The notes: generated by a model not told the origin, from the letters alone. A stretch of DNA of 64,000 nucleotides from Mixophyes australis (GCA_036250195.1 JAVHZZ010000003.1:332512375-332576374), one strand, 5' to 3'; numbered from the stretch's first letter, positions 34,301 through 45,211 are shown. Program-made: numbers and translations.

Positions 34301-34936
34301 ATAATTTTTAGCACTCCTCAGTGTTTTTGGGGTGTCCTCCCTAATTGTGCATTAATATTTCTGGCTGTCAAAAGTCATATCTGTCAGCAGTATCTACCAA
34401 ATAATTTTTAGCACACCTCAGTGCTTTTGGGGTGTCCTCCCTAATTGTGCATTAATATTTCTGGCTGTCAAAAGTCGTATCTGTCAGCAGTATCTACTAA
34501 ATAATTTTTAGCACTCCTCAGTGCTTTTGGGGTGTCCTCCCTAATTGTGCATTAATATTCCTGGCTGTCAAAAGTCATATCTGTCAGCAGTATCTACCAA
34601 ATAATTTTTAGCACTCCTCAGTGCTTTTGGGGTGTCCTCCCTAATTGTGCATTAATATTTCTGGCTGTCAAAAGTCATATCTGTCAGCAGTATCTACCAA
34701 ATAATTTTTAGCACTCCTCAGTGCTTTTGGGGTGTCCTCCCTAATTGTGCATTAATATTTCTGGCTGTCAAAAGTCATTTCTGTCAGCAGTATCTACTAA
34801 ATAATTTTTAGCACTCCTCAGTGCTTTTGGGGTGTCCTCCCTAATTGTGCATTAATATTTCTGGCTGTCAAAAGTCATATCTGTCAGCAGTATCTACCAA
34901 ATAATTTTTAGCACTCCTCAGTGGTTTGCGCTCAGA
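34301..34936. repeat. Central array of exact 100-bp units
   Basis: ATAATTTTTAGCAC recurs at 34301, 34401, 34501, 34601, 34701, 34801 and 34901: six full units of exactly 100 bp and a partial one. Units also share TTGGGGTGTCCTCC and TTAATATTTCTGGCTGTC and differ by only a few substitutions. The array sits directly upstream of the ATG of the right gene, so it is probably the element's 5' untranslated or promoter region. It is not inverted with the arms and marks the unpaired loop of the palindrome. Confidence 0.95.
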
Positions 34937-37936
34937 ATGGATTCAAAGCAGTCCACATATGATCTGAATGAGCAACCAGGTTCTGTCACCAGTCCTGATG
35001 TTAGTGTTCCCAGTACGTCATCTGGCCAAGGCGATGTCAAACAACAGAGTGTTTTCAAATTAGTGCAAAAAACAAAAACCAAAAAATTTTTTACTGTATT
35101 GAAGCGAAAAAGAAGTGTAACTGAGCAAAAGTTAAGTGACGATAAAAAAAAAATTGCAAGCATGCCATTCTACACACGCAGTGGCAAAGAGAGAATGAGG
35201 CCTTCACCTTTGGCTATTAGTGGCAGATCCCAAAAAGTTACCCAGCCTACAATTGGTGCACAACTACTGTTACGCGTCAAAGCCGAGCTGCAAGATAACA
35301 GTGAGGCATTACAGGAGAATATTTGCTCTGATTCACAAATGACAACAATCCCTGTGGAGAGTCCATCCAACAGTGGGATGTCAAATCGTGAGCATTCTGC
35401 TGATGTGTGCCTTAATAGCCCGAGTGTAGCCGGTGATACCCAAATTGAGGATGCCACTTTGGAATTAGAAGAGGATGAGGGGGAGATTTGTGTAGGCTAC
35501 GAGGGCGCTAATGAGGATGTTGATGAGGATGAGGTTGTTTGTGTAAGTCCTGCACCAGTGGCAGCAGTTCTGGCACGTGACAAGAAAAAGGCCATTGTCA
35601 TGCCTGGGCATAAAACAAAAAAATCCACTTCTTATGTGTGGAATTATTTCTACCCAAATCCAGACAACAATTGTATAGCCATTTGTAGTGTATGTGAAGC
35701 CACAGTCAGTCGAGGGAGGGACCTTAACCATCTTGGAACCTCGACTATGTTACGCCATTTAACGAGAGTTCGTGGCAAAGTGTTGGGAAAAGCAGAAAGT
35801 TCTTCCCAAAAGAATACAAGCACTCCCTCATCAGCTAAGACCCTCCGCTCACCGACATACCGACGGCTACAAAATACACCCACCACACCATCCTCATCAA
35901 TATCCTCAGTAGCGCTCGGAGTTAGCCCGGCATCCCACTTAAGGCTGGATGACTCCGGCACTATTATTGATTCCTCTGAAGAAAGCGTTAGTCCTGCTGC
36001 TGCTGCTGCTGTTGCTGCTGCTGGGGGTGAATCGTCATCCCAGAGGCAGGTTAATAAAATGAGCAGTCCTACATTTCAGCAATTAACTGTGAAACAATCA
36101 TTTGCGAGGGGAAGCAAATATGACAGCAGTCACCCAGTCGCCAAGCGAATCACAGACGCCATGGCTGCAATGTTAGTGTTAGATCTGCGTCCAATCTCCA
36201 CAATAAACGCAGCTGGTTTTTCACAGTTAATTGAGGTTTTGTGTCCGCGTTACAGAATTCCATCGCGACACCATTTCTCCCGTAAAGCTATTCCACAACT
36301 ATACCAAAAAGTGTGTAAAAATGTAGAGATTGCGCTGAAAAATGCCATTCTGCCCACTGTTCACTTAACCACAGATATGTGGACAAGTGGAAGTGGCCAA
36401 ACCAAAGACTATATGACTGTGACAGCCCACTGGGTTGGTCATTCACCTTCACCAGCAGGAACAGCAGCAGCATGTACACCACTACGTAACATTTGTCACA
36501 GGCAGGCCACTCTTTGTATCACCGGCTTCACTAACATCCATACGGCTGACAATTTGTTACGCAAACTGAGAGATGTGATTGATGCATGGCTTATACCACT
36601 CGGACTCTCCCCAGGGTATGTCATTTCAGATAACGCCAACAATATAGTGCGAGCATTACAGCTGGGTGATTTCCAACATATTCCCTGTTTTGCTCACACC
36701 ATCAACTTGGTGGTGCAGAGCTTCCTACGAAATAACCGTGAGGTGCAGGAGATGCTTTCGGTGGCCCGTAAAATTTCAGGCCATTTCAGGCATTCAGCCA
36801 CAGCATGTAGGAGATTACAGCAGCTCCAAGAGCAGTTTAACTTGCCCTGCCACCAACTTAAGCAAGAGGTGGTAACTCGGTGGAATTCCACCCTGTACAT
36901 GCTTCAGAGGATGGAGGAACAGCGCAAAGCCATCCAAGCATATTGCACAAGTCATGACATTGGGAAAGGAGGGGGGATGTATTTCACTCTTGCACAGTGG
37001 GGAATCCTTTCAGTGCTGTGCAAGGTGCTGAAACCATTTGAAGTTGTGACATGTGAGGTCAGTGCAGACTCTGCTAGTTTGAGCCAAGTCATTCCTTTAA
37101 TTAGACTATTGGAAAAGCAGCTTGAGAAAATGAAGGAGGAGCTGAAAGCAAGCAATTCAGCAAAGTATGTTGGCCTTGTCGATCAAGTACTTAATTCGCT
37201 TCACAATGATCCTCGAGTTATTAAGATCTTGAACTCGGATCAGTACGTTTTGGCCACTGTGCTTGATCCAAGGTTTAAAACCTACATTGAGTCTTTACTT
37301 GTAAATGAGCGAGATGTGAACTTTTGCAAGGAGCTATTGCTCAGCAAGTTGGCCGCTGAACTGGGCCTCGGCTTGACGACGTGTCCTCCTTCACTTTCTC
37401 AAGCTGTTGCTCGTAAAAAATTAAATTTCCAAAAAAGAAGCAGGGAAGACACAGGGGGCAGACCAGAACAATTTAACATCTGGGCTGGTTTGAAGGATTT
37501 TTCAAAAAAATGTGTCACTTTGCCCATAACTCCATCCAATATGAGTATAAACATGCAAAGGATGGTGGAGGATTACTTTCAAGAGGTAGTTGATATGGAA
37601 ATGTCAGACAGTCCCTTTCCTTACTGGGAAGAAAAGCAGGCCATTTGGAAACCCATGTACAAACTTGCTTTGCAATACCTAAGCTGCCCACCCTCCAGTG
37701 TGTACTCTGAACGAGTGTTCAGCACAGCAGGGAACTTAGTCAGTGATCGCCGTAGAAGGTTACTTCCCAAAAATGTGGAGAAAATGATGTTTATAAAAAT
37801 GAACTACATCTTCCACAAGGAAGGCCTTCACCATCCAAGACATCCAAGCACTGACTGTTCTCTAATGGCGGATTCAAGCGGCGATGAATTGATAGTCTGT
37901 GATGATGACGTACACACTGATGAGGGTGAGGATTAA
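34937..37936 (+). CDS. hAT transposase, right copy (full length, BED finger damaged)
   Basis: 999 codons run from an ATG at 34937 to a TAA. Residues 1-42 are absent from the left copy; the rest aligns with it except for two extra alanines in a GCT repeat near 353 and about nine substitutions. The BED finger at about 230-280 keeps C250, C253 and H274, but the fourth zinc ligand is R279 where the left copy has His. A D-to-Y change lies at 188, and R-to-I and E-to-K changes occur later. The catalytic core is complete: D480, D565, the C-x2-H motif and E925. The C-terminal dimerisation segment is also complete. By family knowledge this is a hAT transposase. Loss of the ligand probably weakens DNA binding while catalysis could persist. 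The 100-bp array precedes it immediately. Confidence 0.93.
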   Translation: MDSKQSTYDLNEQPGSVTSPDVSVPSTSSGQGDVKQQSVFKLVQKTKTKKFFTVLKRKRSVTEQKLSDDKKKIASMPFYTRSGKERMRPSPLAISGRSQKVTQPTIGAQLLLRVKAELQDNSEALQENICSDSQMTTIPVESPSNSGMSNREHSADVCLNSPSVAGDTQIEDATLELEEDEGEICVGYEGANEDVDEDEVVCVSPAPVAAVLARDKKKAIVMPGHKTKKSTSYVWNYFYPNPDNNCIAICSVCEATVSRGRDLNHLGTSTMLRHLTRVRGKVLGKAESSSQKNTSTPSSAKTLRSPTYRRLQNTPTTPSSSISSVALGVSPASHLRLDDSGTIIDSSEESVSPAAAAAVAAAGGESSSQRQVNKMSSPTFQQLTVKQSFARGSKYDSSHPVAKRITDAMAAMLVLDLRPISTINAAGFSQLIEVLCPRYRIPSRHHFSRKAIPQLYQKVCKNVEIALKNAILPTVHLTTDMWTSGSGQTKDYMTVTAHWVGHSPSPAGTAAACTPLRNICHRQATLCITGFTNIHTADNLLRKLRDVIDAWLIPLGLSPGYVISDNANNIVRALQLGDFQHIPCFAHTINLVVQSFLRNNREVQEMLSVARKISGHFRHSATACRRLQQLQEQFNLPCHQLKQEVVTRWNSTLYMLQRMEEQRKAIQAYCTSHDIGKGGGMYFTLAQWGILSVLCKVLKPFEVVTCEVSADSASLSQVIPLIRLLEKQLEKMKEELKASNSAKYVGLVDQVLNSLHNDPRVIKILNSDQYVLATVLDPRFKTYIESLLVNERDVNFCKELLLSKLAAELGLGLTTCPPSLSQAVARKKLNFQKRSREDTGGRPEQFNIWAGLKDFSKKCVTLPITPSNMSINMQRMVEDYFQEVVDMEMSDSPFPYWEEKQAIWKPMYKLALQYLSCPPSSVYSERVFSTAGNLVSDRRRRLLPKNVEKMMFIKMNYIFHKEGLHHPRHPSTDCSLMADSSGDELIVCDDDVHTDEGED

Positions 37937-38109
37937 GCTGAAGATGATGCCGATAACATCTTTTTAAAACTTTCTATGTAAGTGTAGGGTGCAATCTACC
38001 CCCAAAGAGGAAAGGGACTTGTGGCATTTCCATATCACATACCATCTTGAAAGGCTGCTGTTAGGGCTATTTATCCTTAAGGGTAGGGTGTCATAGACAG
38101 AGTGACCCT

Positions 38110-38530
38110 AAACTGGCTTTGTCCATTTTTCATAATATTGTACAGTCTATAATGGCTGAATTTTTGGGTATTTTATACAAGTGGAGGGGGGCCTAGAGAG
38201 ACAGAAACCAAACTGGCTTTCTCCATGTCAATTAATATTGTACAGTCTATAATGGCTGAATTTTTTGGTATTTTATACAAGTGGAGGGGGGCCTAGAGAG
38301 ACAGAAACCAAACTGTCTTTCTCCATGTCAATTAATATTGTACAGTCTATAATGGCTGAATTTTTTAGTATTTTATACAAGTGGAGGGGGGCCTAGAGAG
38401 ACAGAAACCAAACTGGCTTTCTCCATGTCAATTAATATTGTACAGTCTATAATGGCTGAATTTTTTGGTATTTTATACAAGTGGAGGGGGGCCTTGAGAG
38501 ACAGAAACCAAACTGGCTTTTTCCATTTCT
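38110..38530. repeat. Right 3' array, four 100-bp units
   Basis: GTGGAGGGGGGCCT is spaced exactly 100 bp apart (GCCT at about 38191, 38291, 38391 and 38491). This is the inverted counterpart of the left 3' array but with four units where the left has seven. The difference shows the arms have changed independently since they were formed. Confidence 0.95.
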
Positions 38531-38759
38531 TTACATATTTAACTATAAGTGTAGGGTGTAAGATACATTCAAAGACGATGGCTGCATTGCCAATATGCAT
38601 AGATGGAGAGGAAGACAATCTGTTTTGTGTGTAGAATAGGCCTACCAACGAAGAATTAAACTGTTTTTTTGGATGATTTATTACCTCAACAATTAGATTA
38701 CTTGTCTCTAAAACAGTTGGAGCACTAAATTGGGTTAATTTAGGCCCAAAAACATGGAT

Positions 38760-38907
38760 TTTCCAAAAAAATAGCAAAACAAAACCAAACAAAACCAAAA
38801 CCAAAACACGCAATGGCGGTTTTGCAAAACCAAAACCAAAACACGACGGTAATCCAGATTCAAAACCGAATCCAAAACCAAAACACTGGGGTCAGTGACC
38901 ATCTCTA
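38760..38907. repeat. Right terminus and subterminal repeats of the composite
   Basis: CCAAAACCAAAACAC-type words lead to the end GGGGTCAGTGACCATCTCTA. This is the exact counterpart of the left end, so the composite has identical rather than distinct 5' and 3' termini. Confidence 0.8.
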
Positions 38908-39799
38908 ATGTAAATCATCATGGCTGAGATGACAGATATGCTGAACTGCACAATATGGTGCAGCAAAACAATGATATAAGTAGATTAGCTATTCAACTAA
39001 ATAAATCTCTTAGTACTATATATAATGAGAATCCCAAAATGGAAACAGTTACTTGCGAGGAGAAAAGACAAATGAAATGTTACTTTATGACATGTAAATA
39101 GCAATCACTCATGTTCAAGCAAAAATTACACTAATTAAATCAATGAGATCACATCTCTCACTCCAAAGCTGTGGGAATTCTAGTTTCCAGGTACCCTAAA
39201 GTAATACAGATATAAAGCGGTTTCAAAGTATAACCATTTATGGCTGTTATGTATCCGTTCCAGCATGAAACAGCACTTGAGGGCAGCTGTGACACTTAGG
39301 AGAGCAGTGAATGGAATAAGGAATATTTTAACGATTCCCACACTTGAGAGCCGTGAAGTGGTTTCAAAGTACCACGACTTGAGATCATGGTATAAGTATC
39401 AAAGGATCCTGAATGTCAGATGGCTGGCATTAATGTATTCAAGGTTTATCAAGTGTAAAATACTTTTACACATGAATGACACAAATACAAAACTGATTGA
39501 TATGGCAATCATGTTTCACATTTTCAACTTTTGAAAAGCAATTTTGAACTGTCAGCATTCATATCCATAGCAGAAAATACCATTACATTAGGAAAGTTTG
39601 TGGTTATTATTTAAAAGTAGGTGCTTTGTAACAAGGACTGCCAGATACGATTTAAAATATCATACTGTGGTTCATTAAGAAATCAGAAGTTCTGGTGGCT
39701 ACTTCTTTTCATAATAAAAGGGTTGTACAATATAAGTGTTTCTAGCACTAATTACTATAGCGATAATGACAATGCCCAACATTTAAATTTTATAATTAG
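38908..39799. other. No recognisable feature
   Basis: AT-rich DNA between the composite and a SINE. ATAATTAG at 39792-39799 is the left target duplication of that SINE. Confidence 0.5.
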
Positions 39800-40136
39800 G
39801 GCAGCACAGTGGCTTAGTGGTTAGCACTTCTCCCTCACAGCACTGGGGTCATGAGTTCAATTCCCGACCATGGCCTTATCTGTGTGGAGCTTGTATGTTC
39901 TCCCCGTGTTTGCGTGGATTTCCTCCGAGTGCTCCAGTTTCCGTCCACACTCCAAAAACATACTGGTAGGTTAATTGGCTGCTATCAAATCGCCCTTATT
40001 CTCTCTCAGCTTGTGTGTCTGTGTGTTAGGGAATTTAGACTGTAAGCTCCAATGGGACAGGAACTGATGTGAGTGAATTCTCTGTACAGCGCTGCGGAAT
40101 TTGTGGTGCTATATAAATAGATGATGATGATAATTC
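39800..40136 (+). mobile_element. tRNA-derived SINE of V-SINE type, 8-bp target duplication
   Basis: The head GGCAGCACAGTGGCTTAGTG and GAGTTCAATTCCCGACC correspond to the A- and B-box regions of a tRNA-derived RNA polymerase III promoter. The middle has GTATGTTCTCCCCGTGTTTG, GGATTTCCTCCGAGTGCTCC and AAAACATACTGGTAGGTTAA, the conserved domain of V-SINEs such as zebrafish DANA. The tail has CTGTACAGCGCTGCGGAATT and ends in GATGATGATGATAA. ATAATTAG flanks both sides (39792-39799 and 40137-40144). A SINE encodes no protein and relies on a partner LINE. Confidence 0.9.
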
Positions 40137-40144
40137 ATAATTAG

Positions 40145-40820
40145 TTAAGGGATTTCCCATTTTGGAAAGGTTTTGCTAATAATAGTAGGTTGATGGAAAT
40201 CCCTCCCATGGAATGTTTGCCCCTTTTTCAAAGAATAAAATAATTAAAAGTAACTAAAGAATTTGGGGTCTAAGTATTAAGGCAAATATGGAGAAAACTG
40301 TACTCCAGAAAGGGAGCACTTGAGCTCTAACTACGTTAGTATCTAGATATTATTCTATTAATTAACCATGTGACATGCTTTGTATTGCAGATGGTGGCAT
40401 CATTCATTGGAACACTTTGCTCATGCAACTGCTAAAGTCCTTTAGTAGTGATATATCTTATTTTTTTTTTAGTTAAAACAAATGTTAATCCGTCTTTTAA
40501 AGCTGTTTGTCTCCCTCCAAGCCATTATTTCAAAATAATCTATAATCTTGGAATATAGTTTTTCATTTTTGCAGATACTGTCTGGGAGCTGTAAGGCTTC
40601 AAAATTAATAAAAATATTTCAAAACAATACATATTTTAAAACTATTGACAATTGAAAATAAAATGCTTTATTCAAATAATAAAGCATTTTTGAATATATT
40701 TTTTCTGCTATCTCCATCCTGAAATGGCGATAACAGAACAAGGAATGCAGGGATACCACAATCCTTGGGAAGCACACCGTATCGCTGTCGGGGGCTACTG
40801 CCATTGCCGGCTGTTACTCC

Positions 40821-40889
<69 letters not shown>

Positions 40890-43800
40890 GGCAAAGCCAT
40901 TTTTTTTGCCCTTTGAGTAATACCCAAAAGTTCATTATTCAAATGATGTAAAAGAAGAATCATCACACAGAATAATATTATGTACTCAAATGATCCAAAC
41001 CACAATGATTTTTTCAGTTGTTAACACAATTAGTGGTGTCTATTTCCTCCGCATCATTGAATGCAAACAATCCTAAAATATCTTATCCTTCTCCAACATA
41101 GCAATTAGCCATGTCATAAATAAGTAACTACGAGATTACTATTATGGACAATTCAAAAAGAGACAAAAAATGCAATAGTGAAAACATCAAGAAAAAGTAA
41201 ATCTAGCTGATAGCTTGTAAAAATCAGTATTTGTCATGTCATAATTCATAGAAAAATTGCAAAAATGTTTTTTTTATTTAGGGCAGCTTTTTTAAAAAAA
41301 AGTTAAAAGTGGTCTATGGGCCTGGACAGACCTTGGATCATGGATTATTTCCTTATGAAATGCACGATAGACTCAACCTAACCATATTTGTTTACAATGA
41401 ACTATTTCAGTTTATTTATGTTTAAAAATGAATAAACTGAGTGGACTCCTGAGAAGTTATTACTAAATATCCTACTGTGAGGAAGTAATTCTGTACCCTG
41501 GAACACCGCAATTAGTGACGGTACGTAACTCAGGAGACATTATCGATCCCATAATTATCTAGGTGCACATTCCCACTGGAGCCCTTATCTGGCTGCTAAA
41601 CTCCAAAAGGTCCATTGCAAATGAAATTAATTAAAAGCAGCTAAACATCTTTACTCAGAAGCCTTTTACAACCTCTTACAGTAAATGAGTTGCTAAATGG
41701 AGACTCCCACCTTACACCCTTTCTTTTGGTGTAAAATATTTGTCTTCAGAGAACTGTCCCTGGGAAAACCAACTTAGGGTTTCATTAAATGGAATTACCA
41801 AGCAAAGAACAGGAATGTCAGCAGTATTACTAAACATGATGGCTTTATGTATTCTTAAGCTAACATTAGTGTTCTAGGCACATGCATAATATGGCTATAG
41901 ATTATAGCTCTGTCAGTTAATTTGAATCGTTAATGTCACAATGGAGAAAGCAGTCACTTCCTGGGTAATTACTGTATATCTTTTAAAATGAATTAAGTAT
42001 GTTTCCAAAAGAGTTGTTTGTTCCATATTCATTCTAGTAATGCATATCTTCTGCCTCATTATAACTAGGAAAATGTCATCCCTGCTATTTTGGTGAAATC
42101 AATAATTAAATAACTTTACAGTAATTACCGCCAACATCACACATTCTTCAAAAACGCTATTTAAATCTGAAAGAGGTAGAAATAGCACGTGTGGGTTCCT
42201 GTCTGACGCAGCGTTGCAAAACAGGGAAATTACCTGCGTGACCAATGTAAAAATGGTTACTATTTTACAAATATATTAATTGCAACTGACTAAAGGATAG
42301 CGCAAGGTTACCAGTCACTGGTAAACGTTACAACAGTTTAACTCAAGATGTCATCAGTAGACTTAGTTTAGGTGTTACTGAAAAGATGAGCAGAAAGACA
42401 ACAATGAAATGTGGCTACACATATATATTAATATCTTTCACCATTCCCTAATTGTTTAACCTTTATGTATATAATCCATTGACAAGACAGTGGTTACTAC
42501 TCTAGTTTGCTAGGGGCAATTCAAGGGAACAGTAAGTTGGAACATTCAGATACAACTATAGTTATTGCACATGAGCTCATCTTATCTTGAGTCATCTGAC
42601 TTTGACACCCCAGAATAGATGTTAGCAATTGGTGGCATAGAACATTTCCTTGGATAGCCTTCAATATCAGTGTAGAGTTATTTTTGCTCCATTTGAATCA
42701 TCTGCTGTTGGGCAGATATAAAAAGCCAATTATTCTTTAACTGCTGTCCGATTGAGATAAGGTGGAAAACTGCACATTTTATTGTGATATGGTGGGAGCC
42801 TGTTATCTGCAGGAGGTGACTGTTATTTATCATCTTGATGTAGGGGTTGAGTTACCGTGAGTGCACTGAAGATAGGAATCTATAGGGGAAGGGCTCTCTG
42901 GCATGACTGGGCGCAGGGATGATGGACAGTGATGAGGACCTATAATGGGAAGTGATGGGCTGGTATATTGAGCACACAGTTACAGGAAACCAGAAGTGGC
43001 TTGTTAGGAGAGTGTTTTGTGATTGGCTGTCATGCGATGGACCATTGAATACGAATGATTCCGTGCATGACAATGTCCTTTCTCATGAATGCTGATTTAC
43101 TATACTATTATGACTTCATGGCAACACAATAATAAAAATAAAGATCGACATTACACGACCATTCTTGACAAATTTCAGAAATGATAATATTCTCTATATC
43201 AGAAATCTGAATAGTTAATCACTTACAACTCTATTCAGCAGCACAAAATATAGTGGTAGACAGTAAATTACTGTTATCACATCTGACAATCAGGTGAACA
43301 CAATTTCATTATGCACCTGCAGCAAAGAAAACTGCAAAAATATACTAATGTATTCTAATGCTTAATGTATTCACAAACACAGCTTGTTTCATTCAAATGA
43401 GTTTCAGGGAATGTGCAGCAAGTGATTTCCTGGCATGGTTAAAACATACACTTTTTGCTGATTATAAAATGAGGCTTAGTACTGTACATTAAGCATACAA
43501 GTTAAATGAAAGAGAATTTACATAATAGTGAAACTTTTCACTTATTTGAATACTAGAGAACAAGGTATATTAATTGGACTTTGAATCATTTAAAATGTGC
43601 GACATCTTTGCCTGTGTGCACACTGTTATGCACACCTACATCACATATACAACTTAGATTTATTGTGTGTCCGTTAGCATGATCCAATGTGCTTCACCAA
43701 AGTAATGTTTAATTACTGCCTGTGTGTGCCCCATATGTATGTGGCTTTTTCTGTCATTTCCTCTTCTACTTTCTTTCTTTCACACGTGACATTGGGCTGC

Positions 43801-44790
43801 TTTGCTTAGTTGTGTAAAAGTGCCCAACCAAATCACTTTGTGTAGCCTGGTATTGACAGAAGCTGATTAGAGTGTAAATAACTTGCAGAGACTAGTCAAT
43901 CTGAGTAAATTGTAATTTAAGTGAACCCTAACGCAGGAGATATTGGATATGTTCTGCATTAGTCAAAGTATCGCAGTCCCTATAATACCGAACGGGGACT
44001 GCAGAAATGCCAATTTTATCAAGCTCCAAAAAGCTTAGGTTTCCGGAGTGTGACGCCAATGGCCAACGTCAGATGGCCTTAGACATGATTTTTATAGTAA
44101 ATTGGCCTGAAAAAGTCATTTGTGAAAGTTACGAAGACAGATGATACTTAACGGGGCAAAAAGCCAGTCATTCTTAAATAGGCCTCCAAAATATATTTCT
44201 TTAAAACTATTTATATCCTAATGTTTTAACACATACACATTTGATTAAGATATTGTCAATAAAATATCTGGAGCATTGTTATAAATGTACAAATAAAAAC
44301 TATAAAGGTCATGTATATACTATCATTTGTCTAAAATAAAAAAACAAACGTGATCAATAGTTCATTTTACTTTATAGAGGTCAATTTATTTATTTTCTAA
44401 TGACCAATAAATAATAAACAACATGGGGCTTAAATGTTGAGAATAGATAGTGAATTTTAATGAGATTTGCTAAAACATTTTCACATATTTTAGTTTAATC
44501 CTATATCTCTCTGGCTCACTAATGTATTCACTGTATAATTTACTAGGAATTTTCATGTTCCTCCAATAACCATGTGTTTAATAGGAAAATATGCAAACGT
44601 CTGGAAACAGCAACTCCATTTTACACTATGTTGATAAATAGCTGTTATAGGGGTGTAAGGAGGGCCGTCCCAATGGTAAAGGAATATAATAATATGTCAT
44701 TCAAAATGCATCTGTTTATCAAATTAAGTTTTATTTTTGTTACCTGTTGAGTACTAGGAAATACAAGATCTAGTAAATAGTAAATATCTG
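40145..44790. other. Largely unremarkable, AT-rich
   Basis: A long (AT)n tract lies at 40823-40888. Apart from that I see no transposon ends, tandem arrays or coding signal in this 4.6-kb stretch, the quietest of the window. Conserved regulatory elements cannot be excluded without an alignment. Confidence 0.5.
40823..40888. repeat. (AT)n microsatellite
   Basis: About 66 bp of pure AT. Open frames across it are artefacts. Confidence 0.95.
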
Positions 44791-44798
44791 ACCTTCCA

Positions 44799-45203
44799 GC
44801 AGCACAGTGGCTTAGTGGTTAGCACGTCTGCCTCACAGCACTGGGGTCATGAGTTCGATTCCCAACTATGGCCTTATCTCTGTGGAGTTTGTATGTTCTC
44901 CCCGTGTTTGCGTGGGTTTCCTCTGGGTGCTCCGGTTTCCTCCCACACTTCAAAAACATACTGGTAGATTAATTGGCTGCTATCAAAATTGACCCTAGTC
45001 TCTCTCTCTCTCTCTCTGTCTGTGTGTGTATATGTTAGGGAATTTAGACTGTAGACTCTCTCTGTCTGTGTGTGTATGTGCTTGTTAGGGAAATTAGACA
45101 GTAAGCTCCAATGGGGCAGGGACTGATGTGAATGAGTTCTCTGTACAGCGCTGCGGAATTAGTGGCGCTATATAAATAATTGATGATAATAATAATAATA
45201 ATA
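44799..45203 (+). mobile_element. tRNA-derived SINE with internal duplication, 8-bp target duplication
   Basis: This is the same family as 39800-40136: GCAGCACAGTGGCTTAGTGG, GAGTTCGATTCCCAACTATG and GTATGTTCTCCCCGTGTTTG. The flanks are ACCTTCCA (44791-44798) and ACCTTCTA (45204-45211). Near 45000-45110 a segment containing TCTGTCTGTGTGTGTAT and GTTAGGGAA..TTAGAC occurs twice, so a local tandem duplication lengthens this copy by about 65 bp. The tail is CTATATAAATAATTGATG followed by (AAT)n. Confidence 0.9.
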
Positions 45204-45211
45204 ACCTTCTA

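Larger units (their letters stand above)
30117..38907. mobile_element. Composite inverted-duplication hAT element (about 8.8 kb palindrome)
   Basis: Both outer ends read inward as TAGAGATGGTCACTGACCCC and continue with long GGTTTTGGTTTTGG-type subterminal repeats. The left arm (30117-34280) and right arm (about 35063-38907) are reverse complements over almost their whole length. Each contains, from outside in, the terminus, a roughly 100-bp-unit array, a 3' untranslated stretch and a hAT transposase gene reading outward from the centre. The unpaired centre (34281-35062) holds a 100-bp tandem array plus the N-terminal coding part of the right gene. The adjacent 8-mers (ACCAAAAC and ATGTAAAT) do not match, so there is no visible target duplication. 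Arms differ by repeat copy number (seven against four units) and by scattered substitutions. The structure could arise by inverted duplication of one element, or by aberrant transposition or repair between two. Confidence 0.9.

Noticed and set aside
34301..34936. Regular 100-bp array considered as a CRISPR-like array
   Set aside because: Whole units repeat without unique spacers, in a vertebrate-like transposon. It is a plain tandem repeat.
32195..36900. Short open frames antisense to the hAT transposase genes
   Set aside because: They are shadows of the long coding frames and appear as mirror pairs because the locus is palindromic.
30109..38915. Target-site duplication for the 8.8-kb composite
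   Set aside because: ACCAAAAC and ATGTAAAT share only about half their bases, no better than chance in AT-rich DNA.
39800..39880. Possible tRNA gene
   Set aside because: The A- and B-box-like words belong to the head of a SINE with target duplications and a long non-tRNA body.
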